Positions 24,811-35,212 of a DNA stretch of 64,000 nucleotides are shown here, piece after piece (within the stretch, counting starts at the first letter, position 1; each line of letters opens with the position of its first letter). A model generated the notes under the pieces. It saw nothing but the letters and a program-made list of their open reading frames with translations. It had not been told where the DNA came from and did not search any database. A program made the translations under genes and the position numbers. The stretch covers positions 119,575,429 to 119,639,428 of the forward strand of contig CM045770.1 of assembly GCA_025200525.1 (NCBI GenBank), in the 5' to 3' direction. The stretch comes from Camellia lanceoleosa (taxonomy: Eukaryota > Streptophyta > Magnoliopsida > Ericales > Theaceae).

Positions 24811-25580
24811 TCACAAGTGTTCCTCTTCAAAGGGTGAATAAATTAGAATGTCGTCCACAAAAACGACCACGAAATGATCCAAGAATTCATGACAGATTCG
24901 GTTAATCAAATCCATAAATACAGCTGGAGCATTGGTTTTCCCAAAAGGCATCACAAGAAACTCATAATGCACATACCGCATACGGAATGCCGTCTTCGGG
25001 ATATCCTCCTTCCTTACTCTCAACTGATGGTAACCCGATCTCAGGTCTATATTAGAGAAACAACAAGACACTTTCAACTGATCGAACAGATCATCTATAC
25101 GAGGCATTGGGTACTTATTCTTAACGGTTACTCGATTTAACTTTCGATAATCGATACAAAGTCGCAAGGCTTCATCTTTCTTTTTAGCAAAGAGGGCCGG
25201 CACTCCCTAAGGTGAAGTACTAAGGCAAATAAAACCCTATCTAACAATTCCTACAGTTGAACCTTCAGCTCGCTTAACTCAGCAGGTGCAAACCAATATG
25301 GTGTCATAGAAATCGGTGTCATGCTAGGCACTAAGTCGATAGAGAACTCAATCTCTCAGTGAGGTGGTAAACTAGTAAGATCCTCGGGAAAGACATCGAG
25401 GTATTCACAAACCACCCTTGGCAACTCAACCCGGACTTCATTACATTCACTATTCAAGAAGTTAGCAAGAAGGCAACTAAGATCACTCTGCCCACACGGA
25501 TCATGTACTGGTGATAAGACCCTATTCACCCGGTCCCCTAAGAAATAAAAACAATCTCTGCTTGAGGTACATACAGTAAC
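24811..25580 (-). pseudogene. G1 reverse transcriptase
   Basis: Frame 24811-25203 contains [20 protein letters not shown], then [25 protein letters not shown], an [17 protein letters not shown] segment and the catalytic box [14 protein letters not shown]. These are the standard Ty3/gypsy RT blocks in order, and FVDD is intact. The N-terminal linker to the protease (25204-25580) is recognisable only as broken frame. The domain is otherwise well kept, but stops bound the piece on both sides. Confidence 0.9.
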
Positions 25581-25583
25581 CCT

Positions 25584-25979
25584 CTAACGGTAGCAATCTA
25601 TAACAGCTTGGTATAACGATAACCAGTCTATACCCAAAATAACATCAAAGTTAGACATGTCAAGCAAAACAAATATAAATGGAAGTCGACGACCAACGAC
25701 CTCTATGTCATAACCCCGACACCCCGGTTTCATGATAACCTCACCACCAATAGGTGACTCTACACAAATAGAAGATGCTAACTGTACCAACTCCAACCCT
25801 AAAACTGATGCAAATCTAGACGAGATAAAAGAATGAGATGCACCCATATCAATCAATACACTAGCAACTGAATTGCAAAACAAAAAGGTACCTCTTACTA
25901 CTGAAGGAACAGGTACAAGGGCTGGCACCATAACGGCAGACACACGCCCTGTTGGCCTCTGATCTACCTGCACACCCAT
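25584..25979 (-). pseudogene. G1 aspartic protease
   Basis: Contains SVLIDMGASHSFISSRFA, the retropepsin motif with D-M-G where D-S/T-G is usual, then a GYDIEVVGRRLPF segment and FDVILGIDWLSLYQAVIDC, the conserved ILGMDWL block. The catalytic aspartate is present; the change to methionine beside it is a likely decay substitution. The frame opens at its N side into the proline-rich end of gag. Confidence 0.85.
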
Positions 25980-27192
25980 CGGAGCATAGGCCTGCTACAC
26001 TGACTGAACCGAAGAAGCTCCCTGATTGGCCCTCGAGGCCTATGCTGACTATGCTGGCCGGCGGTTCTGTGTCTGCCTCGAACCAGATGCACCATATATG
26101 CCACCCAACTGTGGGTAAGACCTCTTCAGGTGCCCTGCCTGGCCACCCTGATAACAAGTAGGCAGCTGTCCTCTACCATAATTCTGGCTCTGAGAATGGG
26201 TCGAAGATGAAGCTGCCCACTGCCCTCCTCCTCTCTGCAGGCAAGTTGGAGACTTATGACCCAACTGGCCACATTTGAAACAAGTTACATCTCCCTAACC
26301 ACCTCTCCCAGAACCCGAACTCGGTACTGGAAAGGTAGACCTTGACTGCACTCCTTGGGACTACTGAGAGTTAGCCTCTCTGCCTCTTACCGTCCCACTA
26401 ACTCTCCTGACTCCTCCTAGAGCCCCTCATCCTCTTCTCTTCAGCCTGCATGATAGTCTTAAGATGGGCTGCAGCCTCCACAAGGCGCCCATAATCTCTA
26501 ATCATCGACTCGGCCACTCAAAACATGAGTCCAGTCCTCAGTCTCTTCTCGAACTCCAGACAACGGCGCTCCTCAGTCACCACTAACTCAGGAGAAAACC
26601 TAGAGAGGCTAGTGAAGGTGGCCTCAAACTTGGCCACAGGAGTGTTCAACTACTTGAGGCGAGAAAACTGATCTCTCAACTTCTCCCTAACAGTGGGAGG
26701 CAAAAACTTGTCCTGGAAGGCGTTGACAAAGGCCTCCCAAGTCCCTCAAATGCGTCCTCGTGTATACTTCCACCACTGACCTGCATTCCCCTTTAGCTGG
26801 AAAGACGCCAAGGTCACCCTCAACTGGTCGTCCTCGATGCCAAGCATCTCAAATGTCTTTACTATCTGTTCAAGCCATTCATCTATCTTCAATGGCTCCT
26901 TTGGGTCACCCAAGAACTCATCCGGGTTCGATTAGAAAAACTCCCTCTTCAGAAAAGAAGGCCCTGCCTTAGCTACTTAGGCCTGGACTTAATTCTTAGC
27001 TCTGAGAATGTCCATTGACTCCCTTAATGCTCTGGCCATTTCGCGAGCTAAGGCATCCATGGCCTGCTGACCTACTGGTTCGGCCACATTGGCCTGATCA
27101 ACCCCTTCCTCCTGCATTGGAATCTTATCTAGTATAGGCACCTCGTGCCTTTTAGGCCTACCACACCTACCTCCACAACCACATCCTGACAT
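25980..27192 (-). pseudogene. G1 gag
   Basis: Probable start at the ATG at 27192 (MSGCGCGGRCGRPKRHE), the basic, glycine-rich start usual for Tekay Gag. The capsid middle (26400-26990) is broken by stops. Near 26235-26285 lies CFKCGQLGHKSPTC, a complete CCHC zinc knuckle. Downstream, CYQGGQAGHLKRSY is a second knuckle with two of its cysteines replaced. It leads into the protease frame. Confidence 0.8.
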
Positions 27193-27580
27193 CCTAATAA
27201 AGGCAACACAAGAAATTGGCACATTCACAAATGTGCCGAAGCTAACTCACTTGCGTCCTAATACATTAGACAACTATAATTCACTTCATATAAGCACATA
27301 ATCATGTAAACACATATGAATTTTATTTCCGAATAATAACCGTTCCGCGGCGTTGCTAGAGTTCGAATTAGAAATAGCAATGATCAAGTGCCTTTCTAAC
27401 AGGACTCCTAGAAACCCGTAGACCCAATCAACATCCAAGAAATTCAATCTCATACCCAAATAATCACATAAGCATGTTGTCATATAAGCACATATTGTTT
27501 ACACTTAAGTTTCTAGCAAGCGAGACAAATCCATTGTGGTACTAACCACTTCTCACGTACCCAAAATATTCAAACCCGGT

Positions 27581-27594
27581 ACGTTCTGATACCA
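27581..27594 (-). other. G1 primer-binding site (initiator Met tRNA type)
   Basis: On the minus strand TGGTATCAGAACGT, three bases after the 5' LTR end. It matches the TGGTATCAGAGC site used by many plant LTR elements, with one change. Confidence 0.85.
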
Positions 27595-27597
27595 AGC

Positions 27598-29695
27598 TGT
27601 CACACCTCCAAAATAATAGCATAAATACATCCACAAACATATATATAAATGATAGCATAAATCAAAGTAAATAGTCCTTTCATTACATGAAGTCAATGAT
27701 ACAAAAGAGCTTGACTGAAGTAGATGCCCTATTGGCTTACATCTTTCCAAGTCTTGACTTGGTTACAACAAAATAAGCTTCGCTCAATCACAAATTTAGC
27801 CCTAGGCTATACAAAATAAACAAAACATGAAGCTCTTGCTTCCCAAAGGTCCCTCCAATGTTATTACCTTGGTAGAGATATGCCATCATTACCTGAAAAT
27901 GTTATTCCCAAATAGGGTAAGTCACGGCCCAGTAGAAATTATCTAACACAGAATATGAAACTTAGCAAAAGTATAAGTACAAGTGTATAAACAATGCATG
28001 TGGTAAAACTTTTCACAACTTTGTATACTCAGAAGATATCAATTTCAAGTCTTAATCCACTTACTTTCAATTCACATTTCAATTACTTATCTTTCTCAAT
28101 TCATGAGTCAATTTAATTATTTCACAACAACTGAACTGAGACTACAACTCAATTACTTTCAATTCACACAACACATATGCATAAACACTTCAAACTTCCA
28201 TTTCACGGATATTTTTTCTTAGAGCAGTAATCAAATGAGACCCATGTAAACGTAGGCTATACAAACACTACAATTTCCATTTTACGGATATTTTGTTCAC
28301 GAGCTAGGCACCTATGTATAATTTCGGGACTTTCATCCAGGACACTCTGGCCAACTTAATTATAATGGAGTCCATCCCGTTTCTCCTCCCAAACAATCAT
28401 CCATACATATGCAATGTATTTAAACATATAATCAAATATTGAGCACATACCCTTTCCACTCTCAAACAAACATACATATACAATGTATATAAACACGGTC
28501 ATATTCAATGACAACCATCACAAGATTAGTTTCAATTCACCTAATCCACATACAATTTCTACAACAATCAAAGCTATCCTCCACCGATAGCCCAATACAA
28601 TTATCTCTAAACAGATATTCATTCTCAAACAGATAGTTTATTTGAAATTTCCAAAGGTGTGAAATAATACATGTTCCATTCATCCATTTATATCAAAGAT
28701 CATCCAATTCCACATTTTCAGTAACAATTTACATTGTTTGTACAAAATAATGGTTTGATCCAATTAGGGCAATTCTCCATTTTTCCCAAATATTAGCCAA
28801 GTGCCAAAATCATCAAATTAGATATAACATAACATCATTTTCAAACCCCACAAGCATTTATTTCATCTTCACTCAAAACCCCTCTTTCCATTTTTGTGCC
28901 CAAACCTTAGGTTTTTTTAAAACATCCCCAAATCACACCATTGTTATACAAGAGACAATAACTAAGATAAATATCATATAAAGCTGTAGAAAGGATCCCT
29001 ACCTCAAAGGAAGAAAATGAGCCAAGAAAGAGAGAAACTCCAAGAATGCCGAAACCCACTTCTGTTGGGATCAAAATGTAGATCTTGAGATGCTCTATCT
29101 TTTCCTCAAAACTACTATGGTAAAAAGATCAATGGATCTAGATGAAATCTAAGAGAGAAAGTGAATTTTAGAGAGAGAAGCTCAAGAACAAGCTTTTTGG
29201 AAAGTTTAAGAGAGAGAGAGAAGAAAAAGTGATTCAAAATGTCATCTTCTCGAACTGTTATACACGCAGTCCGCTCGAGCATAGAAAGCCCCGCTCGAGT
29301 GTTAGACAGAAAGTTCTGCTCGAGCGTGAAAAGTAGCACTCAAGTGTAAGATACACACTTCCAAAAGTTTTGCAGACAAGGGGCCCCGCTCGAGCTTGAG
29401 ATCAGATGCTCAATCGTCCAATGCATATTTCTAGTATTTTCAGACCTGCAAAAGAAATGCTAAGAGTTGACAAATCCCGCTCGAGCGCAAAAATGGCCGC
29501 TCAAGCAGAGGAACCAAGATCTGGGCAACAAAGGTTTGGAAAAACAAGCAACCAACCTATTCCAAATGCATAACTACAATCTAATAACCAAAATAAATGA
29601 AGACAAGGAGAACAAGACATGAATAACCATTTTAAACCATACCAACCCGAGTCTGGAATACAATAGATAACGGGTCAAAGCCGGAATCGCTATAA
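27598..29695 (-). repeat. G1 5' LTR
   Basis: Plus-strand start TGTCACACCTCC, end GAATCGCTATAA, 2,098 bp. Its GCTCGAGC cluster is at about 29270-29510. It carries about 60 bp more in that cluster than the 3' LTR. Adjacent to the primer-binding site at 27581-27594. Confidence 0.9.
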
Positions 29696-30683
29696 CTTAA
29701 CCATGCATGCATGTGCATTTCATGGAGTCTTGAGGTTATTTTCAAAAGAATTCTCTTATGTATATGGTAATTCTAGCTTGGTTTAAGAATTCATCACATT
29801 TCTTACTATTTGACCTCAATTGATCATGTTTTGGAAGGTTTGAGTTCATAACAATTCATGCATGTTATGCTTTGAAAATTTCAAGTTTGATTTTGAACAA
29901 TTGCATACTTTTGGGCCTTGATTTTGAGAAATGGTCATTACTCCTTGATGTATTACAAGTTTAGACATGTTTTTCTCAAGTTTTGGGCCCAAAAGATGTG
30001 TTTTGACACTTTGAATTTGAGTTTTGAAACTGGGAGTGCAATCTAGAAATTCCAGAATTCGCACTCTTGGCTTGAGTAGTGAAGTCTACACTCGAGTGAA
30101 GAATGCGAGCTCCCAGTACTTTTGCAAAGTTTGAGGGTTGGCTCGAGCGGCAAAACTTGTGCTTAAGCGACCACCCTTATTTTTGATCCTCAGCTCGAGC
30201 GTAGGAAGTTGCGCTTAAGCGTAAAATGAGAGCTCTCAGAAGTTTTGCAGAGTGCTCGAGCGACCAAAGTTAGGCTCGAGCGAATATCCTGTTTTTAGAA
30301 TTTTGGCTAAGTGTTTCAACTTATATTTTGGTATCCTTATTACATCTTAGGCATTCCTAAGCCTTAATTAAGACATAATAATGAGGATAAATATTAGAAA
30401 CACACCTAGATAGAAGAGGAATGAGTAAAGTGTTTTCCAGGCATGTGTTTCAATATGTATCCGCTATGTGTTTGTGTAGATCACACGCCATAGACTATCC
30501 GATTCGTCGACTTTTTCCATTTTGCTACCGAAGCTATTTGTGAGTAACAACTCTGTAATGTTATGTTTGAATAAAAGTAATTTCAGAATGATCAGATACG
30601 ATTTGGTTTAAGAAATTCTATTTTATAAACAATGAATGAATGTCCAATTTTTTTAAATGTATTTGTGGCATCCGTTGTTCACA

Positions 30684-30898
30684 TGACCCTTGCCCAGGGG
30701 AAACAATATTGTGGCTTAAGTTTATATGGCCCTTTCCTGGGCGAACAATACGATGGTTTATGTTTATATGGTCCTTGCCCAAGGGAAACAATGCCATGGC
30801 TTATGATCATATGGCCCTTGCTCGGGGGGAAACAATACTGTGGTCTATGTTCACATGGCCCTCGCTTGGGGGAAACAATATCATGGTTACTTGTGCAC
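30684..30898 (+). repeat. 43-bp minisatellite, five copies
   Basis: Copies start at 30684, 30727, 30769, 30812 and 30856 (spacing 42-44). Each has TGGCCCTTGCCC-like then GGGAAACAATA and TATGG/TGTGG blocks. It lies inside LTR-X. Overlapping frames are open through it, but I take this as a result of the repeat, not as a gene. Confidence 0.9.
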
Positions 30899-31538
30899 AA
30901 GATATAGACCTTTGGGGTCGTCGAGACTGACTACGCATATGGGTCTCAGGACCAAGTTGATATGATAACTAATAGATATACCACATATTACTGCTTATGA
31001 CTTCTAGTTAAGTATATGAATCTAAATATGTTTATGATATGATCTTTGATTTCTGAAACTGTTTGGACATCATTCATAAACCCTTTACTTTGTTGTTATT
31101 CACTGGACTCCACCTCACCGTATTATTTATGTATGTAGGTGACCAGAAGCGTGACCAGGCACAAAGTTGACTGCCTGAAGCTCTGTTTTGTCAGCCAGCC
31201 ACTATGCCTTCCGATGAGGTTCCGATTTGAGAAGTGGTCCTGTTTTGTTGTCAATGGCCAAGACTTTTATTTTGTTTTGTATTTCTTCTGTTACTGGATA
31301 GACAAGTCTTTTGTTTATTTGTATATGGTGATGCAAGGATGACATCTTAATTATGTCAATTAAGTTGTAAATTTTTCTATCCCATGTATGTCTACACAAC
31401 TCTGTGGGCATTATATGTTTGTATTATTGCTTCCGTTAGCCCCTTATTTTGCTTCATATGTTCAGAGGCCTTTGGTAATCTCAAAATTACTAGCCGGTTA
31501 TGACACTAAACCTATAGGGGCGGGTTTGAATCGTAACA

Positions 31539-32960
31539 CGTAAAGTCAGCGTCTAAGTAACCAAAAAGTTCAAAGGTAGTTCCCTTAAGATACCATAATA
31601 CCAAATTTGGAGTGCCAACAAGATATTTGAAAATACGTTTGTCTGTGGTGATGTATGACTCTTTAGGTATGGATTAAAAACGTACACACATACAAACACG
31701 AAACATTATATCATGTCTACTTGCAGTAAGATAAAGTAAGGAACTGATTATACGTCAATATTTCTTTTCATCTACTGGTTTACATTGCTCATCTTTGTTG
31801 ATTTTTATTGATGTGCTCATTGGAGTTAGGCTTTGATGATTCAATTTCAAACCTTTTGAGTAGATCATTGATATATTTCATTTGATTTAAATAGATCCTA
31901 TCATTGGTTTGTTTAATTTGTAGACCGAGGAAGTAATTTAACTCCTCCATAATATTCATTTTGAATTCACCTTACATATCTTTAGCAAGTTCCTTGCCCA
32001 AATTTTCATTAGTAATACCAAAAATAATATTATCAACATAAATTTGAACAATTAGCATATCCTCATTTTTTGTTTTTATAAAAAGAGTTGTATCTATTTT
32101 TCCTTGAGAAAAACCTTTGAAAATTACTCAATTTTTCATATCATGTCCTAGGAGCTTGTTTTAAACCATATAAAGCTTTTGAAAGTTTAAAAACATGATT
32201 CGGGTATTTATTCAAAACCGAGAGGTTGTTCAACATAAACTTCTTTTGGAATGCACCCATTTAAAAAAGAACTTTTAACATCCATTTGATATAATTTAAA
32301 ATCTTTAAAGCATGCAAAAGCAAGTAACATTCTAATAGTTTTAAGTCTAGCAACTGGTGCAAAAGTTTCATAAAAATCAATGTCATTTTCTTGATTATAA
32401 CCTTAGGCTACCAATCTAGCTTTGTTTCTAGTAACAACTTGGGATTTATCCATTTTATTTCAAAAAAATTCATTTTATACTAATAACGGAATGATCCTTA
32501 GGCCGAGGGGTCAAAAACCAAACTTTATTTCTTTCAAATTAATTTAATTCTTCTTGCATCGCTAAAATCTAGTTTTCATCATTTTCAGCTTCTAAAAATG
32601 ATTTTTGTTCAATTTGTGAAACAAATGCTAAATTACCACAAACATTTTTAATAGAGGAATGAGTTTTTATACCTTCCGTTGCATCACCTATGATAAGGTC
32701 TTTAGGGTGACCCTGAGCATATGAGCATACTTCCATTTCTTTGGTAGATTTGATTCATTTTCTGAATGAACATATTCTTCTTGAAGATTCTTTATTGTTA
32801 TTTCTTCTTTATGTTCAGGGGATGGATTTTCTTCATTTTCTGTTGTGTAAATGCTTTCCATTCTTGAATGTGTTTTTGCAATATCATTATTTACAAGATT
32901 CTTGGAAACTACATTGTTAGATTCATCAAAGGCAACGTGTACAAATTCTTTAACAAGTAA
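31539..32960 (-). pseudogene. C1 reverse transcriptase and start of RNase H
   Basis: Minus-strand pieces in order: an RT region with KQAPRT, a stop, then YEKLSNF, the Copia LYGLKQAPRxWYxKL block near 32100-32190; the polymerase box at 32029-32040 reading YVDN instead of YVDD; and a connection region ending RIFKYLVGTPNLVLWYLKGT then FELFGYLDADFT at 31640-31539, the start of RNase H. Many stops and frameshifts leave no long open frame. The second catalytic aspartate is lost. Confidence 0.8.
32029..32040 (-). other. C1 RT active-site box, mutated YVDN
   Basis: Encodes Y-V-D-N on the minus strand, where active Copia RTs have Y-V-D-D. One G-to-A change explains it. Confidence 0.8.
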
Positions 32961-32969
32961 AGTTATTTT

Positions 32970-33720
32970 TTAAAATACTCTATAAGCTTTACTAGAATTT
33001 GAATAACCAAGATATACAGTTTCATCCGATTTAGCATTAAATTTTTCTAAGTTATCTTTATTGTTATTCAATACAAAGCATTTACAACCAAAAGTACACA
33101 ATTGACTAATATTAGGTTTTCTACATTTCCAAAGTTCATAAGGGGTTTTCTTAAAAATATGTCTAATCATGGCATGGTATACAACATAATATGTCGTGTT
33201 AACGGCTTCAGCCAAAAAATATCTAGATAAATTATTCTCACAAAGTATAGTATGGGCTATTTCTTCAAGAGTTCTATTTTTTTTTCAACCACACCGTTTT
33301 GTTGAGGAGTCCTAGGGGTTGAGAAATTATGATCTATTCCTAAGTCATCATACAACATAATAAAATAATTATTTTCAAATTCTCTACCATCATCACTTCT
33401 ACCACTACAAATATTAAGACTTTTTTCATTTTGAATTCTTTTACATAGTTTTGAGAAATTATAAAAAAAAAAACCTTCATTTTTGTGTGCTTAAAATAAT
33501 ACCCATCTATATGTAGTATAATCATGAACACAAACAAGTGCATACGATTTTCTTCCTAAACTTAATGTTCTAGATGGTCCAAATAAATCAATATATAAGA
33601 GTTGAAGCGGTCTAGTAGTTGAAACAATATTTTTAGATTTAAAAGAAATTCTAGTTTGTTTTCCAAGTTGGCATGCATCACAAAGTTTGTCTTTTTGAAA
33701 ACTAATTTTAGGCAAACTAA
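32970..33720 (-). pseudogene. C1 integrase
   Basis: Frame 33491-33715 has CDACQLGKQTRISFKSKN (the second half of the HHCC zinc region), then LLYIDLFGPSRTLSLGRKSY with the first catalytic D. Frame 32970-33215 has AEAVNTTYYVVYHA, then TPYELWKCRKPNISQLCTFG, the conserved Copia integrase C-terminal block. The middle (33216-33490) is frameshifted, with an A-run near 33463. Minus strand, downstream of the pre-integrase domain. Confidence 0.85.
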
Positions 33721-33723
33721 TGA

Positions 33724-34200
33724 CTAACTCATTTTTTTTGAAAGTTTCGAAATTAAATCTAAATGAGCATGTTCTAATCTATTATGCCATAACCAACTAA
33801 TTTCATTTATTGTAGATAAACATTTAACATCAAAATGAGAAGACAAGTTATACAAATCAAACACATATACATTCTCATGTCTATGTCCTACTAGTAGAGT
33901 TTTATTATCTTTGGTGTTCTCAATTGTGCAGTGAGTTTTCTCAAAAGTAACTCTATTACCTTTATCACATGATTGACTAATGCTAATCAAGTTATATTTT
34001 AAAGCTTCAACAAGTAAACTATTTTCTGTAATATGAGAAGAATTTTTACTAATATTGCCTACACCAATGATCTTTCCTTTATTATTGTTGTCGAAGGTTA
34101 CATATCCTCCATCATTTGATTGAAGTGTGGTAAACATAGCTTTATTTCCAGTTACATGCCTCAAACATGCACTGTCAATATACCATCTATTATTACTGGA
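33724..34200 (-). pseudogene. C1 protease end and GAG-pre-integrase
   Basis: The frame begins with WYIDSACLRHVTGNKAMF, the Copia protease motif in which D-S-G is changed to D-S-A (34168-34176). It continues through IGVGNISKNSS and LVEALKYNLISISQSCDKG, then LWHNRLEHAHLDLISKLS, the pre-integrase block with the HxRLxH histidines of the zinc region. It is 146 residues open in the largest piece. It meets the integrase frame at 33720. Confidence 0.85.
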
Positions 34201-35212
34201 TTTTGTCTTGAAACATACCTACGAAAATTTGATTTTTCTATTGGTATCTATATTTTCTTGGGTCCATAAAAGTTAGAATTTGACACTCTTTAAGTATCTT
34301 TAAGAACCCATATCTTTTTTATTTTAGCAAAAAGATTTCTTTTAACAGGACATAAATGTGAAATATGACTATTTTTACCACAAAAATGGCACATAAGATG
34401 CGAGTGTCTAGAAGATACATAAATAAAATCATTTATGAAAGTTTTTCCATTTGAAAAAGGTTTATATCCAATTCCTTCTTTACCAAATATGCAATTTTGA
34501 TTTTTAAGAAGTTTATCTAAAGTGTCTCTTCCTTGAGTGAATTATAAAAGAATAGTTTTTAAATCTTTTATATTTTCGTTTAAAATAAGTTTCTCATTTT
34601 TTAAAGAATCATTTTCAATTTTCAAATCATTTAATTCCTTTTGTAAAATAAGGAGTTTTTTATTTTAAAATTTCACTTTCTTCTTTTATTTTTTAAAGAT
34701 CTTTTTATAATACTTCAATTTTATTAGATAAAGATTCAATTTATTTTGTTGAACTTGAAAGCAATTTTTTAAGAGCAATATTTTTAATGCCAAGTTTTCG
34801 AAATTCATTATGCAATTCTTCAAATGCGGATTGTAATTCATCAAAAAAATAAGACTCATTATTTACCTCATCATTATTTCCGAGTGCCATTAGACATAAG
34901 TTGGCAACCTCATTGTTATTGTCATCATTTTCTAAGTCACTTTCATCGCTATCTCCCCATGCAGCAACCATGGCTCTTCTTTTGTCTTTCTTGTATTGTT
35001 TCTTGATTTCAGGACAATCGACCTTGATGTGACTTGGCTTATTACACTCATAACAAGTGATTTCAGTTTTCTTATTGTTTTCTCCTTTTATAAAATCTTT
35101 TCTACTATATTCTTCTTTGTTAAAATCTCTTTAAAAAATCTTCTCTCCCCTTGATTCTTTTTCATAAATTTCTAAAACCTTGTTGTTAAGAAAGCCATTT
35201 CTTTATCATTAA
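34200..35212 (-). pseudogene. C1 gag, main part with two zinc knuckles
   Basis: Minus strand: after a solo-LTR break, NDKEMAFLTTRF, a stop, KFMKKN, then CYECNKPSHIKVDCPEIKKQ (CCHC at 35014-35055), then the acidic segment MVAAWGDSDESDLENDD (34741-34971), then a second CCHC, CHFCGKNSHISHLC, at 34350-34391. A first knuckle followed by an AxWxDSD acidic stretch and a coiled region is typical of the SIRE/Maximus branch. Stops are frequent in the A/T-rich middle. The upstream part is at 37275-37355. Confidence 0.8.

Larger units (their letters stand above)
20077..29695 (-). mobile_element. G1: full-length Ty3/gypsy chromovirus, Tekay-type
   Basis: Two LTRs of about 2.08-2.10 kb in the same orientation, a methionine-tRNA-type primer-binding site (27581-27594), a gag-PR-RT-RH-INT-chromodomain order on the minus strand, and a purine tract (GGAGGAGAGG on the minus strand, 22156-22165) before the 3' LTR. 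Flanks GTTAA (20072-20076) and CTTAA (29696-29700) form a target-site duplication with one mismatch. The host sequence is LTR-X. Every domain is recognisable, but stops and frameshifts break it into many frames. A hand count over the first ~200 bases gives about a dozen LTR-LTR differences, mostly transitions. Confidence 0.9.
19463..31538 (+). mobile_element. LTR-X: solo LTR in C1 RNase H, interrupted by chromovirus G1
   Basis: Starts TGTAACAAACCCG and ends CGGGTTTGAATCGTAACA. Flanks are CGCAT and CGTAA, a 3-of-5 duplication. Removing everything between them rejoins the C1 RNase H frame. Its own sequence is 19463-20076 plus 29696-31538, about 2.45 kb. The left part has a TATATAAGG box (19799-19807) and a (GA)n tract; the right part has a GCTCGAGC cluster (30060-30290) and a 43-bp minisatellite (30684-30898). 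No gag or pol belongs to it. Similar ends and motifs suggest the same broad chromovirus group as LTR-E and G1. Confidence 0.75.

Noticed and set aside
30632..30930. Overlapping open frames of 91-96 codons with repeated peptide units
   Set aside because: They follow the 43-bp minisatellite; two frames and the other strand are all open, and the period is not a multiple of three.
31139..31342. 67-codon frame near the end of LTR-X
   Set aside because: No recognisable family, and it lies in LTR sequence.
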